DNA of 64,000 bases from NCBI RefSeq assembly GCF_003390915.1, contig NZ_QMEM01000004.1, positions 124,001 through 188,000 on the forward strand. Direction: 5' to 3'. This DNA comes from Lewinella sp. IMCC34183. Lineage in GTDB: Bacteria; Bacteroidota; Bacteroidia; Chitinophagales; Saprospiraceae. Below, piece after piece: positions 57,982 through 64,000 of the stretch; within the stretch, counting starts at the first letter, position 1, and each line of letters opens with the position of its first letter. The translations under genes and the position numbers were made by a program. Under the pieces are notes generated by a model. It was not told the origin of the DNA. It did not search any database and saw nothing but the letters and a program-made list of their open reading frames with translations.

Positions 57982-59514
57982 ATGGCCACCCCTACCGTCG
58001 GCATCGACGATTTCTCCGTATACCTTCCCCAGCTTTACCTGCCCATCGAGGAACTGGCCGAGCACCGGAAGCTTCCGTACGAAAAGCTTAAGCACGGTCT
58101 CGGCCTGCAGGAGATGGCCCTGGCCGACGCCCGGGAAGACACCGCCACCATGGCCGCCAACGCCGTGCTGGACCTGATGCACAAGAACGACCTGGAGCCC
58201 TGCGACCTCGGCCGGCTCTACCTGGGCACCGAAAGCGCCCTCGACGGAGCCAAGCCCACGGCGACCTACGTACTCGACATGCTGACCGACCACTTCGCCG
58301 ATGCCTACGGGCCGAACTGTTTTCTTCACTGCGACGTGGTGGACCTGACCTTCGCATGCATCGGGGGCGTGGACGCTCTCCAGAACACCCTGGAGTGGGC
58401 CGCCGCCAAGGAAGGCCGCGTAGGTATCGTGGTGAGCAGCGACAGCGCCAAGTACGAGATGGCGACCACCGGCGAGTATACCCAGGGAGCCGGCGCGGTA
58501 GCCATGCTGGTGCGGCAGGACCCGAAACTACTGGCGATCGATCCGGATTTCGGCGTGGCCACCCGCCCCGCCCACGACTTTTTCAAACCGAAGCGCAAGG
58601 TGAGCAAGCGGGAGATCATCCGTGAGGTCATCAACCTACTGCCCGACCTGTCGGCGGAGGATTTCCGGCTCGCCGAGCTCGAGGAAAAGCTGACCCAGGG
58701 CCTCACCGTCGACGGTATTCTGGACTGCAACGAGCGGTTCCTGACCATACACAAGGACACCCCGGTCTTCGACGGACCGTACAGTAACGAGGCCTACCAG
58801 GCCCGCATCCGCGAAGCCCTGCTGGACTACCGCCGCCGCCACGGGCGCAAGGCCGGCACCCTCGTCAAGGACTACGCCGCCCTGGCCTTCCACCTCCCCT
58901 ACGCCTACCAGGCGCGGCGGATGTTTTCCGAGATCTACATGGAAGAACTGAAGGCCACCGGGCAGTGGGTGGACTTTACCGAGCGCAATCAGCTGGACGT
59001 GCCCTGCGCCGACGACTACAACGACCGCGAGAAGTACCTGACCAAGTGCAGCGAATTCCTGCGGGCCGTCACCAAGACTGACGATTACAAAGACTTCGTG
59101 GAGACCCACCTGGCCCCGGGCGACTGGGCCAGCTCGCGGGTCGGCAACCTGTATTCCGGCAGTGTCTTCCTCAGCATGATGGCTATTCTCGAGGCCGGTC
59201 TGCGGGGGGATGATCAGTTGGAGGGCCGGGAGATCCTCGTATTTGCCTACGGCAGCGGGTCCAAGGCCAAGGTCTTCGGCGCCACCGTACAGCAGGACTG
59301 GAAAGAGAAGGCCGGGGAATTCGATCTGCAGTTGCGCCTCGACAACCGCCAGCGGATCGACTACGCTACCTACGAGCAACTGCACCGCTGCAACCTGCCC
59401 GAAAACGTCACGGAACACGGCGAAGGAACGTTCTTCCTGGCCGACGTCCACGATAGCCGCGACGAGACCGAGGGCGTGCGCCACTACGGCTACGCCGCCA
59501 GTATCCTGGCATAA
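57982..59514 (+). CDS. hydroxymethylglutaryl-CoA synthase family enzyme
   Basis: 510 residues. HMG-CoA synthase condenses acetyl-CoA with acetoacetyl-CoA, the entry to the mevalonate pathway. Catalytic residues are readable: E84 in LYLGTESALDGA, C126 in LTFACIGGVDAL and H304 in LAFHLPYAYQARRM. The N-terminal VGIDDFSVYLPQLYLPIEEL and the late GSVFLSMMAILEAGL fit the family. The protein is longer than bacterial MvaS (about 390), due to insertions around 190-270 and the C-terminus. No other mevalonate gene is in the window, so a beta-branching polyketide role is a less likely alternative. Confidence 0.9.
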   Translation: MATPTVGIDDFSVYLPQLYLPIEELAEHRKLPYEKLKHGLGLQEMALADAREDTATMAANAVLDLMHKNDLEPCDLGRLYLGTESALDGAKPTATYVLDMLTDHFADAYGPNCFLHCDVVDLTFACIGGVDALQNTLEWAAAKEGRVGIVVSSDSAKYEMATTGEYTQGAGAVAMLVRQDPKLLAIDPDFGVATRPAHDFFKPKRKVSKREIIREVINLLPDLSAEDFRLAELEEKLTQGLTVDGILDCNERFLTIHKDTPVFDGPYSNEAYQARIREALLDYRRRHGRKAGTLVKDYAALAFHLPYAYQARRMFSEIYMEELKATGQWVDFTERNQLDVPCADDYNDREKYLTKCSEFLRAVTKTDDYKDFVETHLAPGDWASSRVGNLYSGSVFLSMMAILEAGLRGDDQLEGREILVFAYGSGSKAKVFGATVQQDWKEKAGEFDLQLRLDNRQRIDYATYEQLHRCNLPENVTEHGEGTFFLADVHDSRDETEGVRHYGYAASILA

Positions 59515-59517
59515 AAA

Positions 59518-59537
59518 AAGCCGGGCTGCCCCGGCTT
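59518..59537. terminator. hairpin terminator after the HMG-CoA synthase gene
   Basis: AAGCCGGG (59518-59525) and CCCGGCTT (59530-59537) pair perfectly around CTGC. A run of seven A directly before it makes a T run on the minus strand, so it is a proper intrinsic terminator for leftward transcripts from the lipoprotein genes and a weaker one rightward. Confidence 0.6.
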
Positions 59538-59657
59538 CGAATAAATTGCAAAAAATAAAATTCCTGAGTCGGAGGCTACAAAAGCCTTCATCAAACGAGA
59601 GGCGAGCGCCTACGTATCGCAAATATATGTTCCACGGGGGAGATAGAAAACAGATCG

Positions 59658-59691
59658 CTTACAAAATTGCGTACTAAATGCTTTTTGTAAG
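59658..59691. other. AT-rich inverted repeat in the convergent spacer
   Basis: CTTACAAAA (59658-59666) and TTTTGTAAG (59683-59691) are perfect inverted arms, 16 bp apart. It lies between the ends of the HMG-CoA synthase and lipoprotein genes. Besides the terminator at 59518 I see nothing else in 59515-59747. Confidence 0.45.
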
Positions 59692-59747
59692 TGTATAAGT
59701 GACACAAACCCGGGGATCGCATACCCGTTACGCGGGGACAAAAACCG

Positions 59748-60170
59748 TTATTCCGGGGACGGCAGCAGCCGTAAACTATCCCTAAACAGACTGTCGCGAA
59801 GCAGGCTGTCCTGTTGCAGACTATCGCGAAAGAGGCTGTCGCGCAGTAACGTATCAAAGCGTATTTCGAAGGGAAACAGCGGCCGCAGGGGAAGGGGTCC
59901 GGATAGTTCCTGCTGGGGCGGCTCCCCCGGCCGGCCCGGCCGCGGCGGCCGACCGGCGATGCGGCGCATCCGGCGGGCCCGCTCGAGCAGCAGGGAATCC
60001 GCGCGGATCACCGCGGCTTCGAGAACATCCCGTTCACAGTTCCGGAGCATGCCTGCCTGTATGGCCGCTACCTGAGCAGCGGCGCGCTCCTCGATGATCT
60101 GGGCCGGATCGATCTTTTCCGGCCCGCAAGCGGTCAGCCACAACACCCCGAGAAGCACCGCCCACCTCAT
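59748..60170 (-). CDS. small lipoprotein with DSL-type pentapeptide repeats
   Basis: 140 residues. The lipoprotein signal is MRWAVLLGVLWLTACG with the lipobox cysteine at about residue 15. The mature part has a helical region (RAAAQVAAIQAGMLRNCERD), an Arg/Pro-rich stretch (GRPPRPGRPGEPP) and a C-terminal repeat of five residues: RDSLF, RDSLQ, QDSLL, RDSLF, RDSLR. Its ATG overlaps the stop of the previous lipoprotein gene by four bases. Function unknown; the pair looks like a two-component envelope unit. Confidence 0.72.
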   Translation of the reverse strand: MRWAVLLGVLWLTACGPEKIDPAQIIEERAAAQVAAIQAGMLRNCERDVLEAAVIRADSLLLERARRMRRIAGRPPRPGRPGEPPQQELSGPLPLRPLFPFEIRFDTLLRDSLFRDSLQQDSLLRDSLFRDSLRLLPSPE

Positions 60171-60442
60171 TGGCGGGAGATTTGGGGAATGCGCGACCGC
60201 AGCCGGGCCTCCTCTTCCAGGCGCCGCTGCACGATGCTGTCGGTAGCAATGGCGACGCGGTCCTCGAACGTGGCCGAGCATAAACTGTCCAGGATCGGAC
60301 GCAGAGAGTCGATGCGGGCCAGGGCGATCGCGTGGTAGGCGTCGCGTTGCTCGGGGGTCAGCTGAATACGCAGCGGGTCCTCATCGCCGCAGGCAAAGAC
60401 CAGCAGGAACAGGGAAAGCAGGAGCGGACGGGGTGACTTCAC
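60167..60442 (-). CDS. small lipoprotein, unknown (91 aa)
   Basis: Signal SPRPLLLSLFLLVFACGDED with lipobox cysteine at about residue 18, then a mostly helical, charged body (TPEQRDAYHAIALARIDSLR; IATDSIVQRRLEEEARLRSR). It overlaps the following DSL-repeat lipoprotein gene by four bases and is divergent from pdxA, 76 bp away. I do not recognise the family. Confidence 0.7.
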   Translation of the reverse strand: MKSPRPLLLSLFLLVFACGDEDPLRIQLTPEQRDAYHAIALARIDSLRPILDSLCSATFEDRVAIATDSIVQRRLEEEARLRSRIPQISRQ

Positions 60443-60487
60443 CGGACAAACTTACGGAGGCTTTACCGTTCCCCGCCCGGGGCAGCC

Positions 60488-60495
60488 TACCTTCG
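60488..60495 (+). promoter_or_regulatory. candidate -7 box for pdxA
   Basis: TACCTTCG, the TAnnTTYG form seen elsewhere here, 23 bp before the pdxA ATG. TTTA at 60462-60465 lies 22 bp upstream and could serve as the -33 element. Confidence 0.4.
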
Positions 60496-60518
60496 CAACC
60501 AAATCAAGCTCCCCCAGC

Positions 60519-61640
60519 ATGGATCCCCTACGCATTGGTATAACGGTCGGCGACGTGAACGGCATCGGGCCCGAAGTGATCGTAAAGGCCCTGCGGCGGC
60601 AAGGTATCCCCGACCTGTTCACCCCGATCATTTACGGTGCCGAGGACGTACTGACCCCTTATTTCCCCGAAGACGGCAGCTTTCAGGTCAACGAGATTGC
60701 GACCCCCACGGAGGCGGAGGAGGGTGCGGTGAGCCTGATCACCTGCTGGGATGCGCCGGTAGAGCTGACCCCCGGGCAGGCCACCGCCGCAGGCGGCCGC
60801 GCCGCGGCCCGGGCCCTGGAGCGGGCCGTCAGCGACCTGAAGGACGGCACGCTGGAGGCGCTGGTGACGGCCCCCATCAACAAGTCGGTGATGCCGCAGG
60901 ACGACTTCCCCTACCCCGGCCATACGGAGATGCTTACTACCCGCCTAGAGGCCGGGGAAAGTTTGATGTTTCTCGTTACCGACGACCTGCGGGTCGGCGT
61001 GGTCACCAATCATATCCCGGTCTCCGAGGTGGCCGGCCAGGTCACCCAGGCCAAGATTCTCGAGAAGCTGAAGATCATGGACGCCAGCCTGCGGGCCGAC
61101 TTCGGCATCGTGAAGCCCCTCATCGGTGTACTGGCCCTCAATCCCCACGCGGGCGACGAAGGCCGCATCGGCACCGAAGACGAGAAGGTCGTGCGGCCCG
61201 CCGTGGAGCAGGCCAAGGAGGAGGGCATCATGGCCCTGGGCCCCTACCCCGCCGACGGCTTTTTCGGCAGCGGCAACTTCCGGAAATTCGACGCCGTGCT
61301 GGCGATGTACCACGATCAGGGACTCATCCCGTTCAAGGCACTCAGCTTCGGAAAGGGGGTCAACTTCACCGCCGGCCTGCCCGCCATCCGCACGTCTCCT
61401 GACCACGGTACTGCCTACGACCGCGTCGGGCAGGACAGTGCCAGCCCCGATTCCTTCCTGGCCGCCCTCTTCCTCGCCCGGGAAACCCACCAGAACCGCG
61501 CGCGCTACCTGGAGGATACCGCCAACCCCCTGGAAAGCCGGATGCACCTGGTGTACAAGCGCAAGGGCCGTTCGGAGAAATCGGAGGGTAAATCCGGCGG
61601 CCGATCCGGCGCGAAAGGACGGCGCGGCGGCAAGCGGTAA
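60519..61640 (+). CDS. pdxA: 4-hydroxythreonine-4-phosphate dehydrogenase PdxA
   Basis: 373 residues. Oxidises 4-hydroxythreonine 4-phosphate in the DXP-independent of ribose-5-P route to vitamin B6. Metal-binding histidines are in PYPGHTEMLTTRL (about 136), ALNPHAGDEGRIG (about 211) and AMYHDQGLIPFKAL (about 266). The start GITVGDVNGIGPEVIVKALR and the VTAPINKSVM segment are typical. The last 25 residues form a basic Lys/Gly/Arg/Ser tail (KRKGRSEKSEGKSGG) absent from E. coli PdxA, probably a disordered extension. pdxH lies at 54166, and pdxJ is not in the window. Confidence 0.94.
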   Translation: MDPLRIGITVGDVNGIGPEVIVKALRRQGIPDLFTPIIYGAEDVLTPYFPEDGSFQVNEIATPTEAEEGAVSLITCWDAPVELTPGQATAAGGRAAARALERAVSDLKDGTLEALVTAPINKSVMPQDDFPYPGHTEMLTTRLEAGESLMFLVTDDLRVGVVTNHIPVSEVAGQVTQAKILEKLKIMDASLRADFGIVKPLIGVLALNPHAGDEGRIGTEDEKVVRPAVEQAKEEGIMALGPYPADGFFGSGNFRKFDAVLAMYHDQGLIPFKALSFGKGVNFTAGLPAIRTSPDHGTAYDRVGQDSASPDSFLAALFLARETHQNRARYLEDTANPLESRMHLVYKRKGRSEKSEGKSGGRSGAKGRRGGKR

Positions 61641-61706
61641 AGATTCCCCGGCCAGGTCCAACAATCCCGGCGGACCGGGCTTTACTACGGGAACTTACTC
61701 CCCTAC

Positions 61707-63941
61707 ATGCGCCGCTACCGTCTACCGGTCCTCGTTTTCTTTGCACTCTACGCCGCCCTGGCCGTTTACGGCTGCTTCCGCCTGAACTTCTCCTTCGACT
61801 TTCAGCAGTTCTTCCCGCAGGGCGACGAGGATTTGGAGTTCTTTCTGGACTTCATCGAGGAGTTCGAGGGCGACGACAACTTCCTGCTGGTGGCGCTGGA
61901 GCGGGAGCCATCGGTCTTCGACAGCAGCTTCCTGGCGCAGGTACAGGACTTTTCCATCGCCGTCCGTGACGTGCCCGGCGTGGAGGCCGCCCAGTCGCTG
62001 ACTTCCTTCGGCTACCCGATCAAGACGCCCTTTGCGATCACGACGATCCCCGCCATTCACCTGGACGAGCCCGGGCGGTACGCCGCGGACAGCGCCCGGA
62101 TCATGCAGGACGAGCGCTTCGTGGGCAATCTCATCAACCGCCGCGGCACCGCCCTCGTCACGGTCCTCAAGACCCCCAGCCTGATCACCCTCGATCAGAG
62201 CCGCGCCCTCGTTGCCGGACTCGACAGCCTGGTGGCTACCTACGACTTTCCCGCCTACCACTACCTCGGGCCCGCTTACTTTCAGAAGGAGCTGGTGGAC
62301 GTGCAGATCCGGGAAGTCGCCGTCTCGGCCATCGTATCCGGCCTGCTGGTCACGCTGGTGATGTTCTTCCTGTTCCGCCGCCCCCTCGGCATCGCGGTGG
62401 CCCTGGTCAGTATCGCGTTGGGCCTGCTGCTCTTTATGGGCACCCTGGGCGTCCTGGGGCGCGAACTGAACACGATCGCCGCCCTGTATCCGGTACTGAT
62501 GATCATCGTGGGCACCTCCGACGTGATCCACATCATGTCGAAATACATCGACGAACTGCGCAAGGGGCACCCCAAGGAGGAAGCCATCCGTATTTCGATC
62601 AAGGAGATCGGCCTGGCTACCCTGCTGACCTCCCTCACCACGGCCGTGGGCTTCGCTACCCTGCTGACCAGCCGGGTGAATCCCATCCGCGACTTCGGCA
62701 TCAACGCCGCCATCGGGGTGATGATCGCCTACCTGACGGTGATCCTGTTCACGACCTCGCTGCTGAGCTACCTGTCGGTCGACCAGATCGTCAAGATCGG
62801 CCGCCAGCAGGCGTTCTGGGATCGCCTCCTCGAGCGGACCTACCAGTTTACCCAGCGGCGGTCACGGGCGATCCTCGTCGGGGCGCTGGCCACCGTCGCG
62901 CTCTGCGCGTACGGCATCTCGCAAATCACCACGAACTACCGCATCGAGTCGACGCTGCCCAACAACCGGAAGGTGACGGAAGACTTCCGCTTCTTCGAGC
63001 GGGAGCTGAGCGGGTTTCGCCCCTTCGAGCTGGCGGTAACGACGCGCGACAGCAGCCGCGTCACCGACTTCGACGTACTCACCGAGATCGGCAAGATCGA
63101 GGATCACGTCAGGCAATTCCCCTTCGTACAGAGCACCGCCAGCATCACGGCGGTCTACCGCAGCATCAACCAGGCATTCAATAACAACCGGGCCGACGCC
63201 TACGTCCTGCCCGCCACCGAGGCCCGCTACCGGCAGTACCGCACGCTGGCCGAGCGGGTACCCGACGTGAACCTCAACCTGCTGGTGAGCCGCGACCGGC
63301 AGAAGGCCCGCATCACCAGCCGCCTCGACGACATCGGGGCCGACAGCATCAAGGTCTTCCTGGACAATACCAACGCCTGGATCAACGCCAACGTGGACAC
63401 TTCCCTGGTCGAGGTGCGCTCCACCGGTACGGGACTGATTATCGACAAAAACGCCGAGTACATCCGCCGCAACCTGCTCCAGGGCCTGGGCCTGGCCATT
63501 CTGATCGTCTGTATTCTCATGGCGCTCCTCTTCCGCAGCTGGCGGATGCTTGTGATCAGCCTCATTCCCAACCTCCTGCCGCTCCTCATCGCCGGCGCCA
63601 TGCTGGGCTACCTCGGGATCGAACTGGAGGCCGGCGTGAGCATCGTCTTTGCCATCATTTTCGGCATCGCCGTCGACGATACCATCCACTTCCTGTCCAA
63701 GTACAAGCTCGCGCGCCGCCGCGGCCTGGGCGTCACCGAAGCCATCCACCTGACCTTTCGGGAGACGGGCAAGGCCATTGTCCTGACCTCTGTAGTGCTT
63801 TTCTTCGGCTTCCTGGTCATGCTCTTCAGTATCAGCCCGCCGAGCGTGACCATCGGTCTGCTGATCAGCCTTACGCTGGCGAGTGCCCTCGTCAGCGACC
63901 TGCTGCTGATCCCCTTGCTCCTGCGCTGGCTGGAGCGGTAG
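61707..63941 (+). CDS. RND superfamily exporter, MMPL/HAE3 type
   Basis: 744 residues with two repeats of one helix, a large periplasmic loop and five helices. The first half: LVFFALYAALAVYGCFRLN, loop to about 205, then SAIVSGLLVTLVMFFLF, YPVLMIIVGTSDVIHIMSKY and TLLTSLTTAVGFATLLTSRV. The second half repeats this with LGLAILIVCILMALLFRSW, IVFAIIFGIAVDDTIHFLSK (the conserved Asp pair in helix 10) and KAIVLTSVVLFFGFLVMLF. The HAE3 group exports hopanoids, lipids or other hydrophobic molecules. No adaptor or outer-membrane partner is adjacent. It follows pdxA by 66 bp. Confidence 0.9.
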   Translation: MRRYRLPVLVFFALYAALAVYGCFRLNFSFDFQQFFPQGDEDLEFFLDFIEEFEGDDNFLLVALEREPSVFDSSFLAQVQDFSIAVRDVPGVEAAQSLTSFGYPIKTPFAITTIPAIHLDEPGRYAADSARIMQDERFVGNLINRRGTALVTVLKTPSLITLDQSRALVAGLDSLVATYDFPAYHYLGPAYFQKELVDVQIREVAVSAIVSGLLVTLVMFFLFRRPLGIAVALVSIALGLLLFMGTLGVLGRELNTIAALYPVLMIIVGTSDVIHIMSKYIDELRKGHPKEEAIRISIKEIGLATLLTSLTTAVGFATLLTSRVNPIRDFGINAAIGVMIAYLTVILFTTSLLSYLSVDQIVKIGRQQAFWDRLLERTYQFTQRRSRAILVGALATVALCAYGISQITTNYRIESTLPNNRKVTEDFRFFERELSGFRPFELAVTTRDSSRVTDFDVLTEIGKIEDHVRQFPFVQSTASITAVYRSINQAFNNNRADAYVLPATEARYRQYRTLAERVPDVNLNLLVSRDRQKARITSRLDDIGADSIKVFLDNTNAWINANVDTSLVEVRSTGTGLIIDKNAEYIRRNLLQGLGLAILIVCILMALLFRSWRMLVISLIPNLLPLLIAGAMLGYLGIELEAGVSIVFAIIFGIAVDDTIHFLSKYKLARRRGLGVTEAIHLTFRETGKAIVLTSVVLFFGFLVMLFSISPPSVTIGLLISLTLASALVSDLLLIPLLLRWLER

Positions 63942-63947
63942 GCGGCG

Positions 63948-64000
63948 TTATTTCTTCTCCGCCACCATGATGTACTGGTAGTCCAGTTCGGTATTATTGG
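63948..64000 (-). CDS. C-terminal end of a gene cut by the right edge
   Basis: The last 16 codons of a minus-strand gene, ending in TAA at 63950-63948 with ...DYQYIMVAEKK. The YIMVAEK ending is common at the C-terminus of class I methyltransferases, but this is too short to assign. It converges with the RND exporter gene (6 bp apart). Confidence 0.45.
   Translation of the reverse strand, partial: NNTELDYQYIMVAEKK

Noticed and set aside
59591-59857. 88-residue cysteine-rich ORF
   Set aside because: Overlaps the DSL-repeat lipoprotein gene in another frame and covers the AT-rich spacer; composition is random-like.

Overview
The window comes from a high-GC member of the Bacteroidota, most likely of the Saprospiria/Lewinella type. 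The phylum call rests on a full-length SprA/Sov (type IX secretion outer-membrane channel) next to ruvA, a Rho factor with a long disordered insert, Bat aerotolerance genes, GlyQS-type glycyl-tRNA synthetase, and -7 promoter boxes of the Bacteroidota form TAnnTTTG (best case upstream of tRNA-Leu). The family-level call is inference from GC content and gene complement. The region is chromosomal and mostly housekeeping. I saw no prophage, insertion sequence, integrase, CRISPR array or rRNA.

Layout. 1-5.1 kb: a truncated membrane protein, an A-type Fe-S carrier with a methyltransferase, a conserved unknown, a PD40/OmpA envelope protein and a PaaE-like reductase. 5.1-17.5 kb: sprA, ruvA, a TolC-family channel, comEC and frr. 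17.5-22.8 kb: a YugP-type zinc protease, serS, rho and a metallo-beta-lactamase-fold hydrolase. 22.9-29.1 kb: a UvrD-like helicase-nuclease, a WYL regulator broken by one in-frame stop, two small membrane proteins and prs. 29.1-34.6 kb: a repeat cluster, a GCS2-CBS fusion, glyS and an M28 peptidase. 34.6-43.1 kb: a DUF3299-like protein, a TPM-TPM-LemA-MeaB-K+ channel gene string, proA, methylmalonyl-CoA epimerase, an MFS carrier and purN. 43.2-48.4 kb: three small unknown genes, then batB, an unknown, batA and a BatD-like gene. 48.5-55.7 kb: a METTL25-like methyltransferase, a SnoaL-like protein, tRNA-Leu, tig-clpP-clpX, pdxH and two unknowns. 55.7-64 kb: an MFS carrier, an alpha/beta hydrolase, HMG-CoA synthase, two small lipoproteins, pdxA, an RND/MMPL exporter and the tail of another gene.

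Functional groupings. Protein quality control (tig, clpP, clpX), B6 synthesis and salvage (pdxA, pdxH), propionate/methylmalonyl-CoA metabolism (meaB, epimerase), purine/PRPP metabolism (prs, purN), envelope stress and secretion (bat genes, sprA, TolC, RND), and translation (serS, glyS, frr, tRNA-Leu).

The least ordinary material is between the genes. One family is degenerate 8-bp-period arrays, often arranged as long hairpins, that begin at or include the stop codons of rho, tolC, uvrD-like, proA, the MFS gene and the METTL25-like gene. A second family is short hairpins with a conserved TCC loop and stems that change on both sides. In the 3' regions where orientation can be judged, TCC lies on the sense strand. 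These two families are my main candidates for something undescribed; no function for them is demonstrated here.
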